This document shows, piece by piece, positions 46,983 to 58,389 of a stretch of 64,000 bases of DNA. The stretch is from Chlorokybus atmophyticus (lineage: Eukaryota > Streptophyta > Chlorokybophyceae > Chlorokybales > Chlorokybaceae), in the NCBI GenBank assembly GCA_009103225.1, contig RHPI01002048.1, forward strand, positions 1,114,520 to 1,178,519. Reading direction: 5' to 3'. Position 1 is the stretch's first letter; every line of letters starts with the position of its first letter. The notes under the pieces were generated by a model that made no database searches, was not told the DNA's origin, and worked only from the letters and a program-made list of their open reading frames with translations. Position numbers and translations under genes: made by a program.

Positions 46983-46995
46983 TGGGCCCATAACC
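46983..46995 (-). other. copia primer-binding site, initiator tRNA-Met anticodon arm
   Basis: Minus strand GGTTATGGGCCCA directly after the 5' LTR is the exact complement of TGGGCCCATAACC, the anticodon arm of eukaryotic initiator tRNA-Met. Drosophila copia and the Volvox element Osser are primed from a cut initiator tRNA in a comparable way; 3'-end-primed elements would show TGGTATCAGAGC instead. Confidence 0.8.
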
Positions 46996-47419
46996 TGTTG
47001 AAGGACTAGCATGCACATGTAGTTGAGGCAAGCATGGATACACACGGACAGAGCTACCGCCACCAGAGCATACACAAGTCACATCACATTCATCTATTAC
47101 AAGTTGTCCGCTGGTTCTTATACCAGCCAGTTACACACACGTCTACGTTTGCAAGCACTGCGTAAGCTATACTCAGCCTTTTAACGCGCTCTAAGCTGCG
47201 TTGTCTTCCTTACAACCAGAGCTTTCCAACAAGCTCTCACACGCCTAATATGAGTAAGTATACGCGGAGATACGAAGCAGTTAGCAAGGCTCCAGTCTGG
47301 AGTCCGGAGTCTGGTCCGACGATGCCATCTTGCTAAGTCCGGACCTAGTGCTCGTCCTTACGACCTTCTACTCCTGTGTGGAGGGTCGATGCTGATCGTA
47401 TGTAGGAATACTCTCAACA
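46996..47419 (-). repeat. copia LTR (5' LTR in element orientation)
   Basis: 424 bp; followed by target duplication TGCCG. Confidence 0.96.
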
Positions 47420-48399
47420 TGCCGGGTGGATGAGATCTACCTGTTCAATTGGCGGAAATCCACTATCCATGTGCAAGTGCGGCCTTATACCAAAAAGCGT
47501 GATGCCATGGGCAATGATCTGATTGACCGATACACTGGTGCAGAGTGCATTGGGCGTTTGGCAGATGAGTTTACGCTCATCGGTGGAGACCAGTCGCAAC
47601 GCAAGCTCTGGGTGTTGCTCAACCGTGATGTAGCAAACCATCAATTGGCGTACGACTATGACAGCACAGAGTTGAGAGTCACTGCAGCCGACATCCCCTT
47701 GCCGGTGTGGCCAGAAAAGGGCAATTTCCTGGAGATGCGGCACAACAGCAAGTCTATTTTCGACTTCAGACGTCCGCATGAGCCCCCAGATGAAGATCCT
47801 GCTGACCCACCCCCTTGGGTTGTTGTGGTCAAAGTGGTGCGGTCCGACGGTCATATGGTAGTCGACTACCTGAAGAAGGCAGGGGGGAGGAGGGTAGGCG
47901 TCTGGGTGGTTAACACAGCTGCGAGCGACCAGGTGGAGGACCGTTTCTCAGCCAAAACAAAGCTCGACTGGCCAAGGCAAGGGAGCAGCAGGAGCAGCTT
48001 TGCGTGGACTGAGAGGGGTAGAAGTGATGGACGGCGAATGAAATTCAACCAACATCGCATGTATTGGAAGCCAGGACAGCAGGCAGCAAGTGAGTGTGTT
48101 TGCACTTGCATTCACGTGTTTGTGAGTGCGTGTGTCTGTACCATAGACCAGTTCGAATAACTGCGCCTTGCAGACAACTATGTGCACTGTGCGCGTGTGC
48201 ATGCGACTGCATGTGTGATGGCCAAGCAAGCAGGGCAAGCAATGAACATGTAATGGCAATATATTACTGTATACACTTATGCACATCTGTTCTGCAGGCT
48301 ATGTACACTGAATGGATGCATATAAGCCCAGCCTGCAGCTGGACTATAAGCAACCTGAAGTAGGTACCTGGGTGCTATTGACTCAGTCTATAGGCCATA

Positions 48400-51300
48400 T
48401 TAGGGTGGTGGTGGTGGCGGTGGTGGTGGTGAGTGTCTGCTCAAGTAGTAGCCAATCAGGTTATGATAAATGGCTTTGGTGTAGTGTGGGCCCAGGTGCA
48501 TAACTTCCTGTTGTGCTGCAGTGAGGTGTGTATATGATCTGCTCGCCATGTTCTGATCAAGCAGAAGCAAAAAGTGAGTGAGGCCAGGCTGCAGAGCACC
48601 AAACGCCTCCAAAGTGTTGGCGTACAAAGGGAGCCCATTCTCCGCTCTCCGTTGATTGATGTCACGGAGGTAATGGTGCGATGTGTTTCGGATCAAAACA
48701 CACAGTGCAGCAGGTTCACTGTCCCAAGTGTCTCGTGTCGCTTGATTGTTCCTCTGCGCCCAGGCATTGCGAGCTTGTATGCAGACCGCAAGCTCTGGAG
48801 CCATCAGCTATTGCCAACCTTGCAAGTACTGTTGTATGCGCTGGGTAGTCTGTGCTCCTCCTTCGCTCAACGAACGTGCCCACGCGCCGCGACTTTCAGC
48901 CAGGAAGTCCTCCACCACAACCCGCATCCACTCATCAACCAGCATGCCTTCCATGCGAACTTGCTGTTTTTCAACGAGCTCCAGATCATCTTCTAAGTTC
49001 GTGACCCGCCTATCGAGTTGATTATTCTCCCTTTGCTGTTCAATGATTTTCTCTTGCAGTTCAGCTTCTGGCGGTAGTGCGGACGTGGAAGGAATGTCAG
49101 CAGCTCCACCACCTGGCATTACAGTCTGCAGCATCTGAAGCGTCTCCTCAAGCCTCTGCTGGGTATCTTCGAGCAGCTTCTCTGTATGACTGACACGCTG
49201 CATGGCTTGAGCAACGTTTTCTTCCGATTCTGCCAGGTCCGCCTGCGCCTTCTAGATTTCCGGGTCGTCCATGATGGCTGGTCGCTTGCTGTCTTTGATA
49301 AGCTTCTTATTGGACTTCTGGAGTTTGGCATTTTCCTGACGCAGGCGTTTCACCTCCGCATTCAGGGCGTCTGCTTGCCTGCTTGCCTCTGCTTGCAGCT
49401 TGCCCCCAGTCTCTTGCGTTTGAGAGGCCAGCCGCTGGAGTTGTTTGTTGAGAGACTCCACTCTTGCTTCGAGGCGGTTCTTCTCAGCAGTCAAAGATTC
49501 AACCTCTGTTTGCAGCTTGCGCCCAGCCTCTTGCGCCTGTTGAGAGGCCTTCCCGAGTTTTTCATTGAGAGACTACACTGCTGCATGGAGCTTCACCCTG
49601 GCCTCCTCGCCTTCGCGCAGGCGCTCGCGCAGGCTCTCATTGTCCTGCCGTAGGCTGCTCGCCTGCAGCTTCTTCTTGGCCTCCTTGGCTTGGCGCAGGC
49701 GCTCACTCAGTTGCAAGTTCTCCTCTCGTAGGCGGTCCGCCTCTTCACGCACCTGCTGAGCGGAGGACTCCTGCTGCTGCTGCTGGCCGCTGCTCTCCTC
49801 CAGCTTCTTCCTGGCCTCCTCGCTTTGGCGCAGCCGCTCAGTCAGGCTTGCATTGTCCTGTCGTAGACGGTCCGCCTCCTCAAGCGCCTTCTGCTGAGTG
49901 GACGCCTGCTGCTGCTGCTGGCCGCCGCTCTCCTGCTGCTTCTTCCTGACCTCCTCAGCTTGGCGCAGGCGCTCACTCAGTTATGCATTTTCCTTTTGCA
50001 GGCGGTCCGCCTCCTCACGCGCCTGCCGCTGGAGGGAGACCATTTGCTGAAGCTGGATTTGGAGTTGAGAGGCCTCCTCGGCTTTGCGCGCAGCGTCACG
50101 CACTTGTTGCGAGGCCTCCTCGGCTTTGCGCAGGCGCTCCTGCAGGCTCTGGATCTCCTCCAAGCGTGCTGTTGCTGATCCTTTGAAGCTGCTCCTCGCC
50201 TGCCGTAGGCTCACATTCTCTGTTTCCAAGCGTTGCCTCTCCGCATTGGTCCACCTCAACTGGTGCTGAAGCGTGTCTTCCTGCTGCTTCCGAATGGAGT
50301 CTTGGTGTGACTGCTGACGCTGAAGTGTTGCATCAAGGGCGTCAACCTCTGCTTGGAGCTTTTGTGCTTGCGCGGAGGGCTGCTGCTGAAGCTGGTCAAA
50401 AAGGTTCTGCTGCTTTTTCCTGGCCTCCTCGGCTGTCGCCAAGTGCTGTCGTAGGCGGTCCCTGTCAGCAGTGATGGCAACCAACTCTTGCGCTGCATCC
50501 TCGCGCTGCATCCTCACGCTGCAAGGCCAGCACCAACTCTTCATCCAACTCGCTGATCCTGTTAAAGGCGGCCTTGACGTCATGTTCAATGCGCTTGCAG
50601 CGGGTGAGGTGCTCTTTCAAGGCAGGGCGTTCACCGCACAGACGTTCAGCTTCTTCCCTCGCCAGCTCTGAACGCCGAGCATTGATTTCTCCCAGCTCTT
50701 GCAAAGTTTGTTGTAGCTGTTGTACGCGCTGGCTGTCTTCCGCTCTGGCCTGATCCTGCTGCCTTACAGCCTTTGTCGCTTAGCATTGGCTGCATCGAGA
50801 GCGGCCTGCAGCTGTGGTATGCGCCCCACGGCCTTCTCTCTTTCCTTCTCCTGCTTTGCAAGAGCCACCTCCAGCTTCTGTATGCGCCCCCCGGCCTCCT
50901 CTCTGGCCTTCTTCTCCTGTTGCAGCAACTCTGCATGCTATTGGCTAGCCTTGGCTGCTGCTTCAACAGCGGCTGATAACTCCGCTGCATGGATGCGCTT
51001 GACATCAGCGCTGGCGGATGCGACGGCCTGGGTGCTTGTAGACGCCTCTTCTAGGTGTTGCTGCATCGAAACACCAAGTTAGAGCACAAACACGAAACAG
51101 CGGGGTCATAGACCAAAATGGACAGTGCGGCCCATGACGCACAAGTAGCCATAGACTGACTAATGCTGACTTTAGCCAAGGGTTACCTGAAGTTGGGGCA
51201 CTTGCTGTTGGAGGTTCTGGAAAAAGCCTTCAACCAACTTGGCTATGTTGCTGGCATTGGCGACTCCTGAACGTGCAGCAGCGATACCGTCTTCCAACTT

Positions 51301-52780
51301 CTTACGAGCATCGTCGTCACCGTCACCGTTGCTGTCATCATCGCTGCTTTCATGATCGCTGGGTTCATCACCACTGCCGTCTCCATGATGATCACCTCCA
51401 GCAGGTTCATGATGATCACCTCCAGCAGGTTCATCACGACCTCCAGCAGGTTCATCACCACCAGCAAGTTCATCACCTCCAGCTGGTTCATTACCACTAA
51501 CATACTGACCTTCAGCAGCACCTCCTGGAGTCCCTCCAGCAGTTTGATGGCCACGGTCTATGGCATCCTTCTCTGCGCTTCCTTGTGGTGGCCTGTCCGG
51601 AAACACTAGAGGAACTGAAGGTCGCCCCGAAACCCCTCCCAATGCTGCAAGTGCAGCAGCAGCAGCAGCAGCATAGGCAAGAGCAGCATCAACATCAGCT
51701 TGAGAAGGATTGCTAGAGGTAGCCGCAGCACCAGAAGCAGCACTAGAAGGAGTCGGACCAGGAGCTGCGGCAGGAATGGATGGCCAAGGATGGTTGCACT
51801 CCCACTTGTTGATGAGGTATGCGCGCAAGGACTTGTAATTCTCAGCCCATCCTGGATCCTGAAGATGGATGGTTTTCATCTGCTCTTCCAGCTAAACTTC
51901 TCGCTTCTGTTTCCTCCGATTAGCAATGGCGTTGATGCGTAGCCGGCGTGTCTCCCACTCCGCCTTGTTGCATTGCTGTAATTGCTTTTGCTCAGCCTGC
52001 CACTGTGCAGTCGTATCTTAGGCGTTTTGAACATTGGTGCGCACGGCAGCTATCTGCTCCTCAGTCAACCAATGTCGCCTGCTTTCATTCAGACCATTGC
52101 GCACCATGGACAAAATGGTCTTCTCGATTCTTGACTGATAATCCTGCTCCTTCAGCCTGTGCTGATTTTCAGCACGTGTCACCATGGCGCCCTGAGCGGC
52201 AATCTCTTGAAGGCCTTTGCGAATTGTAGTCTCTGCCTTACGGAACACTTCCTTGGTAAGTTTCCGCGAATCATAACCACCAGTTAGAACACATATTACA
52301 CACAACTCATTTACGAATAACACAAACATACCCTTCGTTCTTTCTCTTGTTCTATTTTGGAGTCTATATGTCTTAACAGCAGGAATAGTCTATCTAGCAC
52401 GCGTGTCAGCTCAGCGCACTTGCTTTGAGCTGAGTCAAATATCCCTTTTAAAAGGCGTACAGACGCCTCTCTGACAGTGTGATTGACTGTGTTGTTCTGG
52501 TGACACAAGTGCAGTCTATGAATGCACAATGACATGTACGACCATGCACTGACGAAGCGTTCTCAACACTTACATTCCGTCTTTGATTTCGGGCGACTTG
52601 TGGTCGTTTCAGCACCCTCCATGTGTAGGCGCCTAAAGATTCACCAGCTTGACGCGGTGCAGTGCAAGCTGCGAGGTACGCGCCGTCTTCGAGCGCGACG
52701 CCATGGCGAGCTGCCATCTCTGTTGCCTCCTTGATAAACTTTTCTCTGGCCGCCTCGAAAAAGTACTCCATGACCTGAGG
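48400..52780 (-). pseudogene. coiled-coil C-terminal region of the SET gene
   Basis: Minus strand, continuing from the SET exons. Exons: 52772 down to about 52570 (VMEYFFEAAREKFIKEATEM), about 52455-52332 (RLLKGIFDSAQSKCAEL...EKERR), about 52250-51188 (EVFRKAETTIRKGLQEIAAQ; then repeats of EPAGGD) and about 51068-48400, a very long Gln/Glu/Arg coiled coil with repeats like ERLRQAEEARKK and EEADRLREENLQLSERLRQ. In-frame TAA/TAG at 52018, 51892, 50938, 49981, 49573, 49252 and 48808, with no TGA in the 730-codon stretch 50589-48400; in the internal repeats the TAA at 49981 aligns with Gln (ENA-x-LSERLR versus ENLQLSERLR). A 13-bp tandem duplication near 50497-50522 and a one-base slip near 50775 break the frame. 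The C-terminal stop is uncertain. Confidence 0.75.
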
Positions 52781-52924
52781 TAAGACGGTGATCAGCACAT
52801 TGTTTGCAATGCTAAATAACAAGGTCATAGACCGCACAGCTCTCACAGATGCAGTTTATAACAGCAGGAGACAGTGTCTGGCAGAGCAAGTGATGTCTAT
52901 AGGCATGAGCCACAGGCTGCATAT

Positions 52925-53790
52925 ACTCACATGGTCTGTAGGTTGCTCGTCTGGAGGTGGAGGGAAGGGATCATATTCCATGAGCAGCTCTTCCCCGGCG
53001 GCGATGTCACTCTGACTCCTAACCTCAGCTGCCTGCACCGCAGCCTCATCAACAGAGTCCATGATGTGGCAGTTGGGTTTGTACTGCGTATCGCGGCTAT
53101 AGTTGAGGAAGCCAGCTATGTTCCCATATCGAGGGTGGCCATCGATGACAGGGCTCTGGCGGCGTGGCACGTCCCCCTGATGACCTGCAGGTGGTATTGC
53201 TGGTGGTGCAGGTGCTCCTTCTGAGGGAATGTCTTCTGCATCTCCCGGTAGGAGTACGACTTGCCATCAAAGACCCTGATGCGGTCACCCTTCTTAATAG
53301 GCTGGCAGGTGAACAAGCCGAGCCCTGCGCCAGGGATATTAGAAGGCTTGATGACGGACTCTTTGCCAGCAAAATGGAAGAGTTCGCCTATGGGAATTGG
53401 ACCATTCGTCCACAGCTGCCATGGGTCACCGGTCGCTCTATGTACGCGCTTGCGGTTGGGAAGCTCTCTGTCACTCTGCAAACAACAAGTGACGGTAAGT
53501 TGGTGTGAATTGTCATAGGCTGTAACTGAGCAGTGCATGCAGCATGGCGCCCATGACATGTGATCAGCATGCATGATACCATGCGAACAAAGACGCACCC
53601 GCAGATGTTCTTCTGATGGCGGTGGCAACTCCACAGCGTCCATCCCCGTCTTGATGAATCGATTGACCTCGGCTGCAGCATTGGTCACAACCAGTTCACG
53701 GGCCTGCGCTGATCGGTGTTGCCTTGGCTTAGTAGCCTGTGGGGCATCGGCTACAGGTTGGTTCACCCTGCCACCCTGTGTGTAAGACAA
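52925..53790 (-). pseudogene. SET-domain (lysine methyltransferase-like) exons
   Basis: Exons about 53776-53603 (NQPVADAPQATKPRQHRS...PPPSEEHLR) and about 53475-52935. The SET domain begins KPSNIPGAGLGLFTCQPIKK-GD and continues to YGNIAGFLNYSR...KPNC and SDIAAGEELLMEYD, matching the SET order G-G-G-lf ... GN-a-f-NhS-PNc ... i--GEEl--dY. The conserved His of NHS is Tyr here. A one-base shift near 53150 separates the two halves. The chain ends DEQPTDH at a GTGAGT donor that splices in frame to VMEYFFEAAR, so SET and coiled coil are one gene. SET proteins methylate protein lysines, usually on histones; on a transposon it could mark the element's chromatin (inference). Confidence 0.78.
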
Positions 53791-53964
53791 TGGTAAGGAT
53801 ATCATATACATTTATTGACTCACAGACTGTCTCGGCCTATGACATAAGACAACGCGCACATGTCCTGATCAGAGCAGTCTATGAGTATTCGCATGGATAC
53901 TCACAGGTGTTTGGGGAGTTTTGGGAGAGCCGGCTGCCGATGACGTTCCTATTTTCATGCCTCT

Positions 53965-54928
53965 TCAGCTGGCATGCCTCGGTTTCTTTGCAGGTGGCAC
54001 CACCTCTTCCTCCTCAGACTGCTCCAATTCCAAAACCTCCTCCGTAGCCTTCTGCGCTGACTCCTCCGACCCCTCCAGCATCACATCCTCAAGTTGTTCC
54101 TCAAGCTCCTCATGCTCCCTCGTCTCTGTCGCAGCGAAGTCGAACTCGGTTTCCTCCGCTGTTGACGCTTCTGCCGCTGAACCTGCAGCGGCAACACCTG
54201 AACCTTGCTGCCGCTGCCGCTTTGTCCGCTTTGGTGTGGTTTGCTCCTTCGGGTAGAGGGGGATGTTGTTGTAATCGTGCTCAGCGTCATCCCAGAATTT
54301 CTTGTTATGTGTAACATGCGACAAGGTTAGCAACCAAGGCGTTGTAATGGCATTTTTTTCGCTAACAGTTGCATGCTGCATGTGCTTACAAATGCAAAGG
54401 CTCCGGTGTGATGCTTTCGCAGATACTCCTCGGTGACTCTCCGCACGTTGTCGACTGAAACTCTGCTTTGTTTGGGATGATTCATGGCCTGCACGCCAAC
54501 ATATGCTTCACGTAAGTCAATTTTGTTGCATAGTCTTTTGCCCAGATATCAGTTCACTAGCATGTATACAATGTCTATGAGTCTACATGTCTATAAGAAC
54601 AAATGCACTTTCACAACATCACACGCACCCGTACTGCTTTGGAGAGAGAATCCCCCATCCGTCCCTTCAGCTCATCTGCTGTCTCCCTGCCGCCCTGGTT
54701 GGTTCGTCTGCGCATGTACCTGCAATATCTGATGTGCAGGTGCTGCGCGATCTTTGCAGTCTTGGTGTGTGTGGTTCCTGGAAGCCCGTTGGACTTTAAA
54801 TGGCCCGCCTTCACATTTGTTCTGCAGTAGGGACAGTGCCAATAGAAAGTCCGCTGGTGTGAAGGCTGCCTCCGAGTCTCCTCTGAAGTCGACGATGCCG
54901 CCGACACGGTAGGGATGTCATCATCCAT
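53965..54928 (-). CDS. zinc-finger and acidic protein, possibly the N-terminus of the SET gene
   Basis: ATG at 54928 (MDDDIPTVSAASSTSEE). Exon 1 has a finger with CPYC and, 30 residues on, HLHIRYC (BED-like spacing, cf. gene X). Exon 2, about 54467-54391 (MNHPKQSRVSVDNVRRVTEE), ends at GTAAGC. Exon 3, about 54303-53965, goes from KFWDDAEHDYNNIPLYPK to a Glu-rich acidic region and PPAKKPRHAS, then TGA. One base out of frame the sequence continues to a GTGAGT donor near 53905, so it may instead be the first part of the SET gene. It diverges from gene Z across 429 bp. Confidence 0.6.
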
Positions 54929-55073
54929 GGTGTTTCTCAGCTTGCTGATCTCTGCAACAACTTGCACTGGATAACACCCTTGTGCAACACAAGCCGGCAC
55001 TCCGCTACCACACCTCTGCCAGCACCGCCAGAACTACCTTAGGCACACCAAACATCAGGCTGCCGGCGGCGTG

Positions 55074-55157
55074 ACAGGCGACCGCATAGGCCGCTCCGAC
55101 GAACCCTAGGTCACAGGCGACCGCATAGGCCGCTCCGACGAACCCTAGGTCACAGGC
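55074..55157 (+). repeat. 39-bp tandem duplication in a divergent promoter
   Basis: Two exact copies of a 39-bp unit (ACAGGCGACCGCATAGGCCG...) plus a partial third, lying between the starts of the minus-strand zinc-finger gene (54928) and gene Z (55357). Confidence 0.9.
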
Positions 55158-55356
55158 ACTGGAAGTTGATTCATTTGGAAGTGTTTGTTGTCAGGTTCCG
55201 TCATTTGGAAGTTTTGTTCGCTCGCGCGTGCGTTGTGCGCTGTGCGCAGTATGACTTCGGCACTGGTTATCGCAGCTGCAATAAGTCGCGTGCTATAGAC
55301 TGCTGTGTGAGCCTTTTGTCACCTGGAAGCTTAGGTGCTTTGTGCATAGTGTAACA

Positions 55357-58261
55357 ATGGTGACCGCAGTGCCTTCTGCCAGCCAAGTGTTCAACTGTGG
55401 CAACAACGGCCAGAAAACTGGGGACAGGTTCCTGAGGGACAACTTTTCCTCTGTGCACCCCACCCATGTGCGAAACATGGACAAGTTCACCAACAAGCTC
55501 AAACAGTGGGAGCAAATCCCTGGTCCAGGTTGGAAGGAGGTGAATTTCGACAAGCGGAGCAAGGATCATGCAGCGCAGGCCAGCATTGCCAAGCTGGAGA
55601 GCTTCTGTGAGGAGTTAGAGCCGGAGCTGGAGCCTCTAGTGTTTGGGGAAGGCATAGAGCTCCGCATGTCCAGAGGTCGCTTGTTTTCTGTGAAGGTTTG
55701 CTCTGAATGCCTTGTGTGTAGATCGATGACTGTTCAGGTGAAACTAGCCCGTATTCATGCATATAGCAAGCTTTGTTAGCCCTCAAGCTGTTGTTGCTGC
55801 TGGTCAGTGTTGCCACTGTTGCAAGTCAGATGATATCACGCTACTTGCCGAGTTGTCACGTTACTTAACATAGATGGCTTGTTGTTCAGCTGAATTCAGC
55901 TAGTCTTCATGTATATCCAGCTGTTTTTACTACTGGTTAGTGGTGCCACTGTTGGTCGGTTACTGTTTGTCAAGCTGGAACACTGGACAGTGCCTATGAG
56001 TCCTTAGGTCTCAGCAATGGATGACATAAGTTGTAGACACTGGACAGTGCCTATGAGTCCTTAGGTCTCAGCAATGGAACACATACGTCGTAGACGCTGA
56101 CAACAGTGCCTATGAGCATCTAGAAGCAATGGATTGCATAAGTAGACACTGGACAGTGCCTATGAGTCTTTAGGTCACAGCAATGGAGTGCATAAGTCGT
56201 AGACACGGGACAGTGCCTATGAGTCTACGGTCTCAGCTATGGAAGTGCATAAGTCGTAGAGTGTCTTGGACGGTGCCACCTTATGAGACCAAAGCAGCTT
56301 TTTGGACATGTGGACATCCTTATAACTTTTGCTTGGCAGAGCACATCCGGGCATATCTCATACAGCGCCAATGGACTTATCGGAGGGGCGTTAAAGAAGA
56401 ACGAGGTGAACGCCAAGGACAGTTTAGGGAGCAGCGGGTCCAGCTCCGTGCGCATGTTCGAGAAGCAGAGCGAACTGCCAAACACGGCACAGCTGCTCGT
56501 CGCCGGTCTGTAGGGTGGGGCAGAGTTTTCAGCCCTGACGATTACAGCCCTTCGCAGACAGTCGTTCTGTGGTGCCCCTTGAGCGACGGGCCCCTTCCAG
56601 ATGACGTGCTGCGGGCTACTTGGCTCAAATTCAGGTAAGGACTGTGTGCGCGCATGTATGATTGCAACCCTGAACTGTGACAACTCCACTAGAAGTGAAG
56701 CAAGCTGAATGTACAGCTCTTGTGTTGTGTTATCTAATGAGGTGCAGACATGAGGTGCAGACATGCAGACGATTACGACTGAGACAAAGTCTTTGACGTC
56801 GATATGCAATCCTCAAGTCGTGAAGACCCATGTGTGCCCGTGGCCATTGCCACCATTCTTGAGATTGCCGAGGTGGATGAGCCCTGCCGCACATACCGCG
56901 TGCAGATCATTAATTGGCTGCCAGTGTTTTGCGTGGAGGACGACAGCGTGCGGCCGTTCATACCTATTAGGTCGCAAAGGCTCATGCATAGCAAGACACC
57001 GGATCATTACATACGCGCCGAGCTGGAGGTAAGTTGGTGATTGTCAGTCACGCACCGTCTATGCTTTTGTCACTGCATGTCATCAAGTGCGAGACGTGCG
57101 TCGCGCGTAGCTGGCTAAAGTGTGCACATGTGAACCGCCTATGACACTGACAGCTAATGGAGTGCAGAGCATGACGGTTGAGTGGCCACTTATGTTCATG
57201 AGCCAGATGGGCACCTACGTCTGTGAAAACGGTGAATGCAGCTTCAATAGGCACGTCCGGCTGGGGGAATGCCAGGCGAGAGCACTTGAAGAACTGAACA
57301 CCAATGCGCAGCAAGATGATCAGGTTTGTCAGCTATGTGCGCGCAATTTCTTGTTTCAAGTGCTTTCTGGTTGTGCTGATGATGTGCCCATGCAGGACCA
57401 CGAGGTTTCAGTAGATGATGAGAAGCTGGAGATGCTGGCGGCTGTGTGCTGTGGCACTGAGCAAACACCTACTAGGGCGCAGGTTGGCCGGCAATGGGAA
57501 TTCTGGCGGAAGAAGCAGGTGGCGCTGATGGAGAGCGTGGCACCTCTTCCCTTTCGAGACCAGGCCCGGATGGACCGCATTCCAACACAGCGTATCATGC
57601 AAGCGGTTGTGCAGTTTGCAACGAGGAAGAAATGGCTGGGTGAAGACCCAACGCAGGGTGGTCAGCTGGGCTGGATAAACACGAGGAAACGGCCAGGTAT
57701 GTTTTGAGCTTATAGACCGCTCATAGGCTTGGTAGCTGTGACCAATGCACAATGTCACAATGCAGTATATAGGGTATGCTCGTAAGCTGGTAAGCTGTAA
57801 GCTAACAGTGCCATGTACGAGCAGTCTGGTCTCTGTGTATGCGATTGTACACATTCGCCACTCATTGTGCATGCAGGCATGCCGGATGAAAGTGAAACGC
57901 CTGAGCCCAAGAGGTTCCGCGTTCATGGGGCGATGGGAGCCAAGCAGGACGGCATCCTCCAAATGATAGGTATCAGAGATGTGCAAAGTTGCAACTGTTG
58001 CATGTTGCTACTGTTACGTGTCTATTCTTTAAGAAATGTACATTGTGTTTTACAGTTGCGGTGTTGCTCGAATGCAGTGTGCGCGCGCAGTGTCTACGAC
58101 AATCTGTTGTTGGTGCACGCGGCGTGCACTCGTTCATCTTAAAGGCCGTCTACAATTGCAAGTATGGAGCAGAGTATGGAACAGAAGGAACGTGTGCGTG
58201 CAGTGCCGAGATCACATGGTGTGCGCAGCATGCGCTCAGTCTCAACATAGGCAGGCTATGA
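55357..58261 (+). CDS. gene Z of the CACTA-like element, multi-exon, unknown function
   Basis: ATG at 55357 (MVTAVPSASQVFNCGNNGQK). Exons: 55357-55695; about 56283-56636, where one frame has HISYSANGLIGGALKKNEV and crosses a TAG near 56512; about 56800-57030 (YRVQIINWLPVFCVEDDSVR); about 57172-57321 (MTVEWPLMFMSQMGTYVCEN); about 57394-57692 (WRKKQVALMESVAPLPF); about 57877-57967; about 58056-58261, ending at TGA 58259-58261. Splice sites are canonical. The middle resembles the auxiliary domains that follow Tnp2 in CACTA-type elements, but I cannot name them. Position and orientation suggest a second element-encoded protein. The second exon is ambiguous between two frames. Confidence 0.6.
55975..56275 (-). 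repeat. 57-bp minisatellite, about five units, reverse orientation
   Basis: CACTGGACAGTGCCTATGAG followed by TCCTTAGGTCTCAGCAATGG and a CATAAGTTGTAGA-type stretch, repeated about five times; the reverse complement of the unit at 39220. Lies in the first intron of gene Z. Confidence 0.9.
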
Positions 58262-58389
58262 GCGCTGGTGATCTTAGTAGCTATGAGAACACTGCTGTAG
58301 TTTAGCATAGATGTTTGACACTTTGCAGGTCTCGCTGATTGTCAGACACGCACTATATAATAGAATGGGTTACCGTGAATTGCTGGTGC

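Larger units (their letters stand above)
42514..47419 (-). mobile_element. Ty1/copia retrotransposon, intact and young, 4906 bp
   Basis: Two 424-bp LTRs (42514-42937 and 46996-47419, TGTTG...CAACA) differ at only two positions that I can find. Target duplication TGCCG at 42509-42513 and 47420-47424. One uninterrupted polyprotein on the minus strand. Primer-binding site adjacent to the 5' LTR (right) and a purine tract (minus strand GCGTGGGAG) adjacent to the 3' LTR (left). It interrupts a coding exon of the CACTA-like transposase and is therefore the youngest event in the nest. Confidence 0.97.
38469..48311 (+). pseudogene. CACTA/Tnp2-type transposase, split by copia
   Basis: Exons with GT-AG sites: 38469-38878 (coiled coil), 38985-39191 (CNCSSSGCRGM), 39489-40712, 40967-42323, 42460-42513 plus 47425-48089 (one exon interrupted by copia), and 48298-48311 ending at TGA. 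Zinc-ribbon-like CPTCKYLF and CGGGCGRVRKECC lead to the catalytic region: IHADGFSST (first Asp), VLWAWTGDQPAQ (second Asp), LVYDTMHLLLEGLCK and WCFVQERTVSN, matching the order in Tnp2 transposases. In-frame TAG 40316, TAG 41827 and TAA 42049 occur in well-conserved context with no TGA over the 453-codon exon. A 2-bp slip (GAGAG near 39829) shifts the frame. The start at 38469 is uncertain; splicing to a site near 38508 is an alternative. Confidence 0.85.

Noticed and set aside
51243-51554. Met/Val/Leu repeat protein on the minus strand
   Set aside because: Alternate frame of the EPAGGD repeats in the SET/coiled-coil gene.
55975-56275. CRISPR array from ~57-bp periodic repeats
   Set aside because: The whole unit repeats including the 'spacer', so it is a minisatellite.
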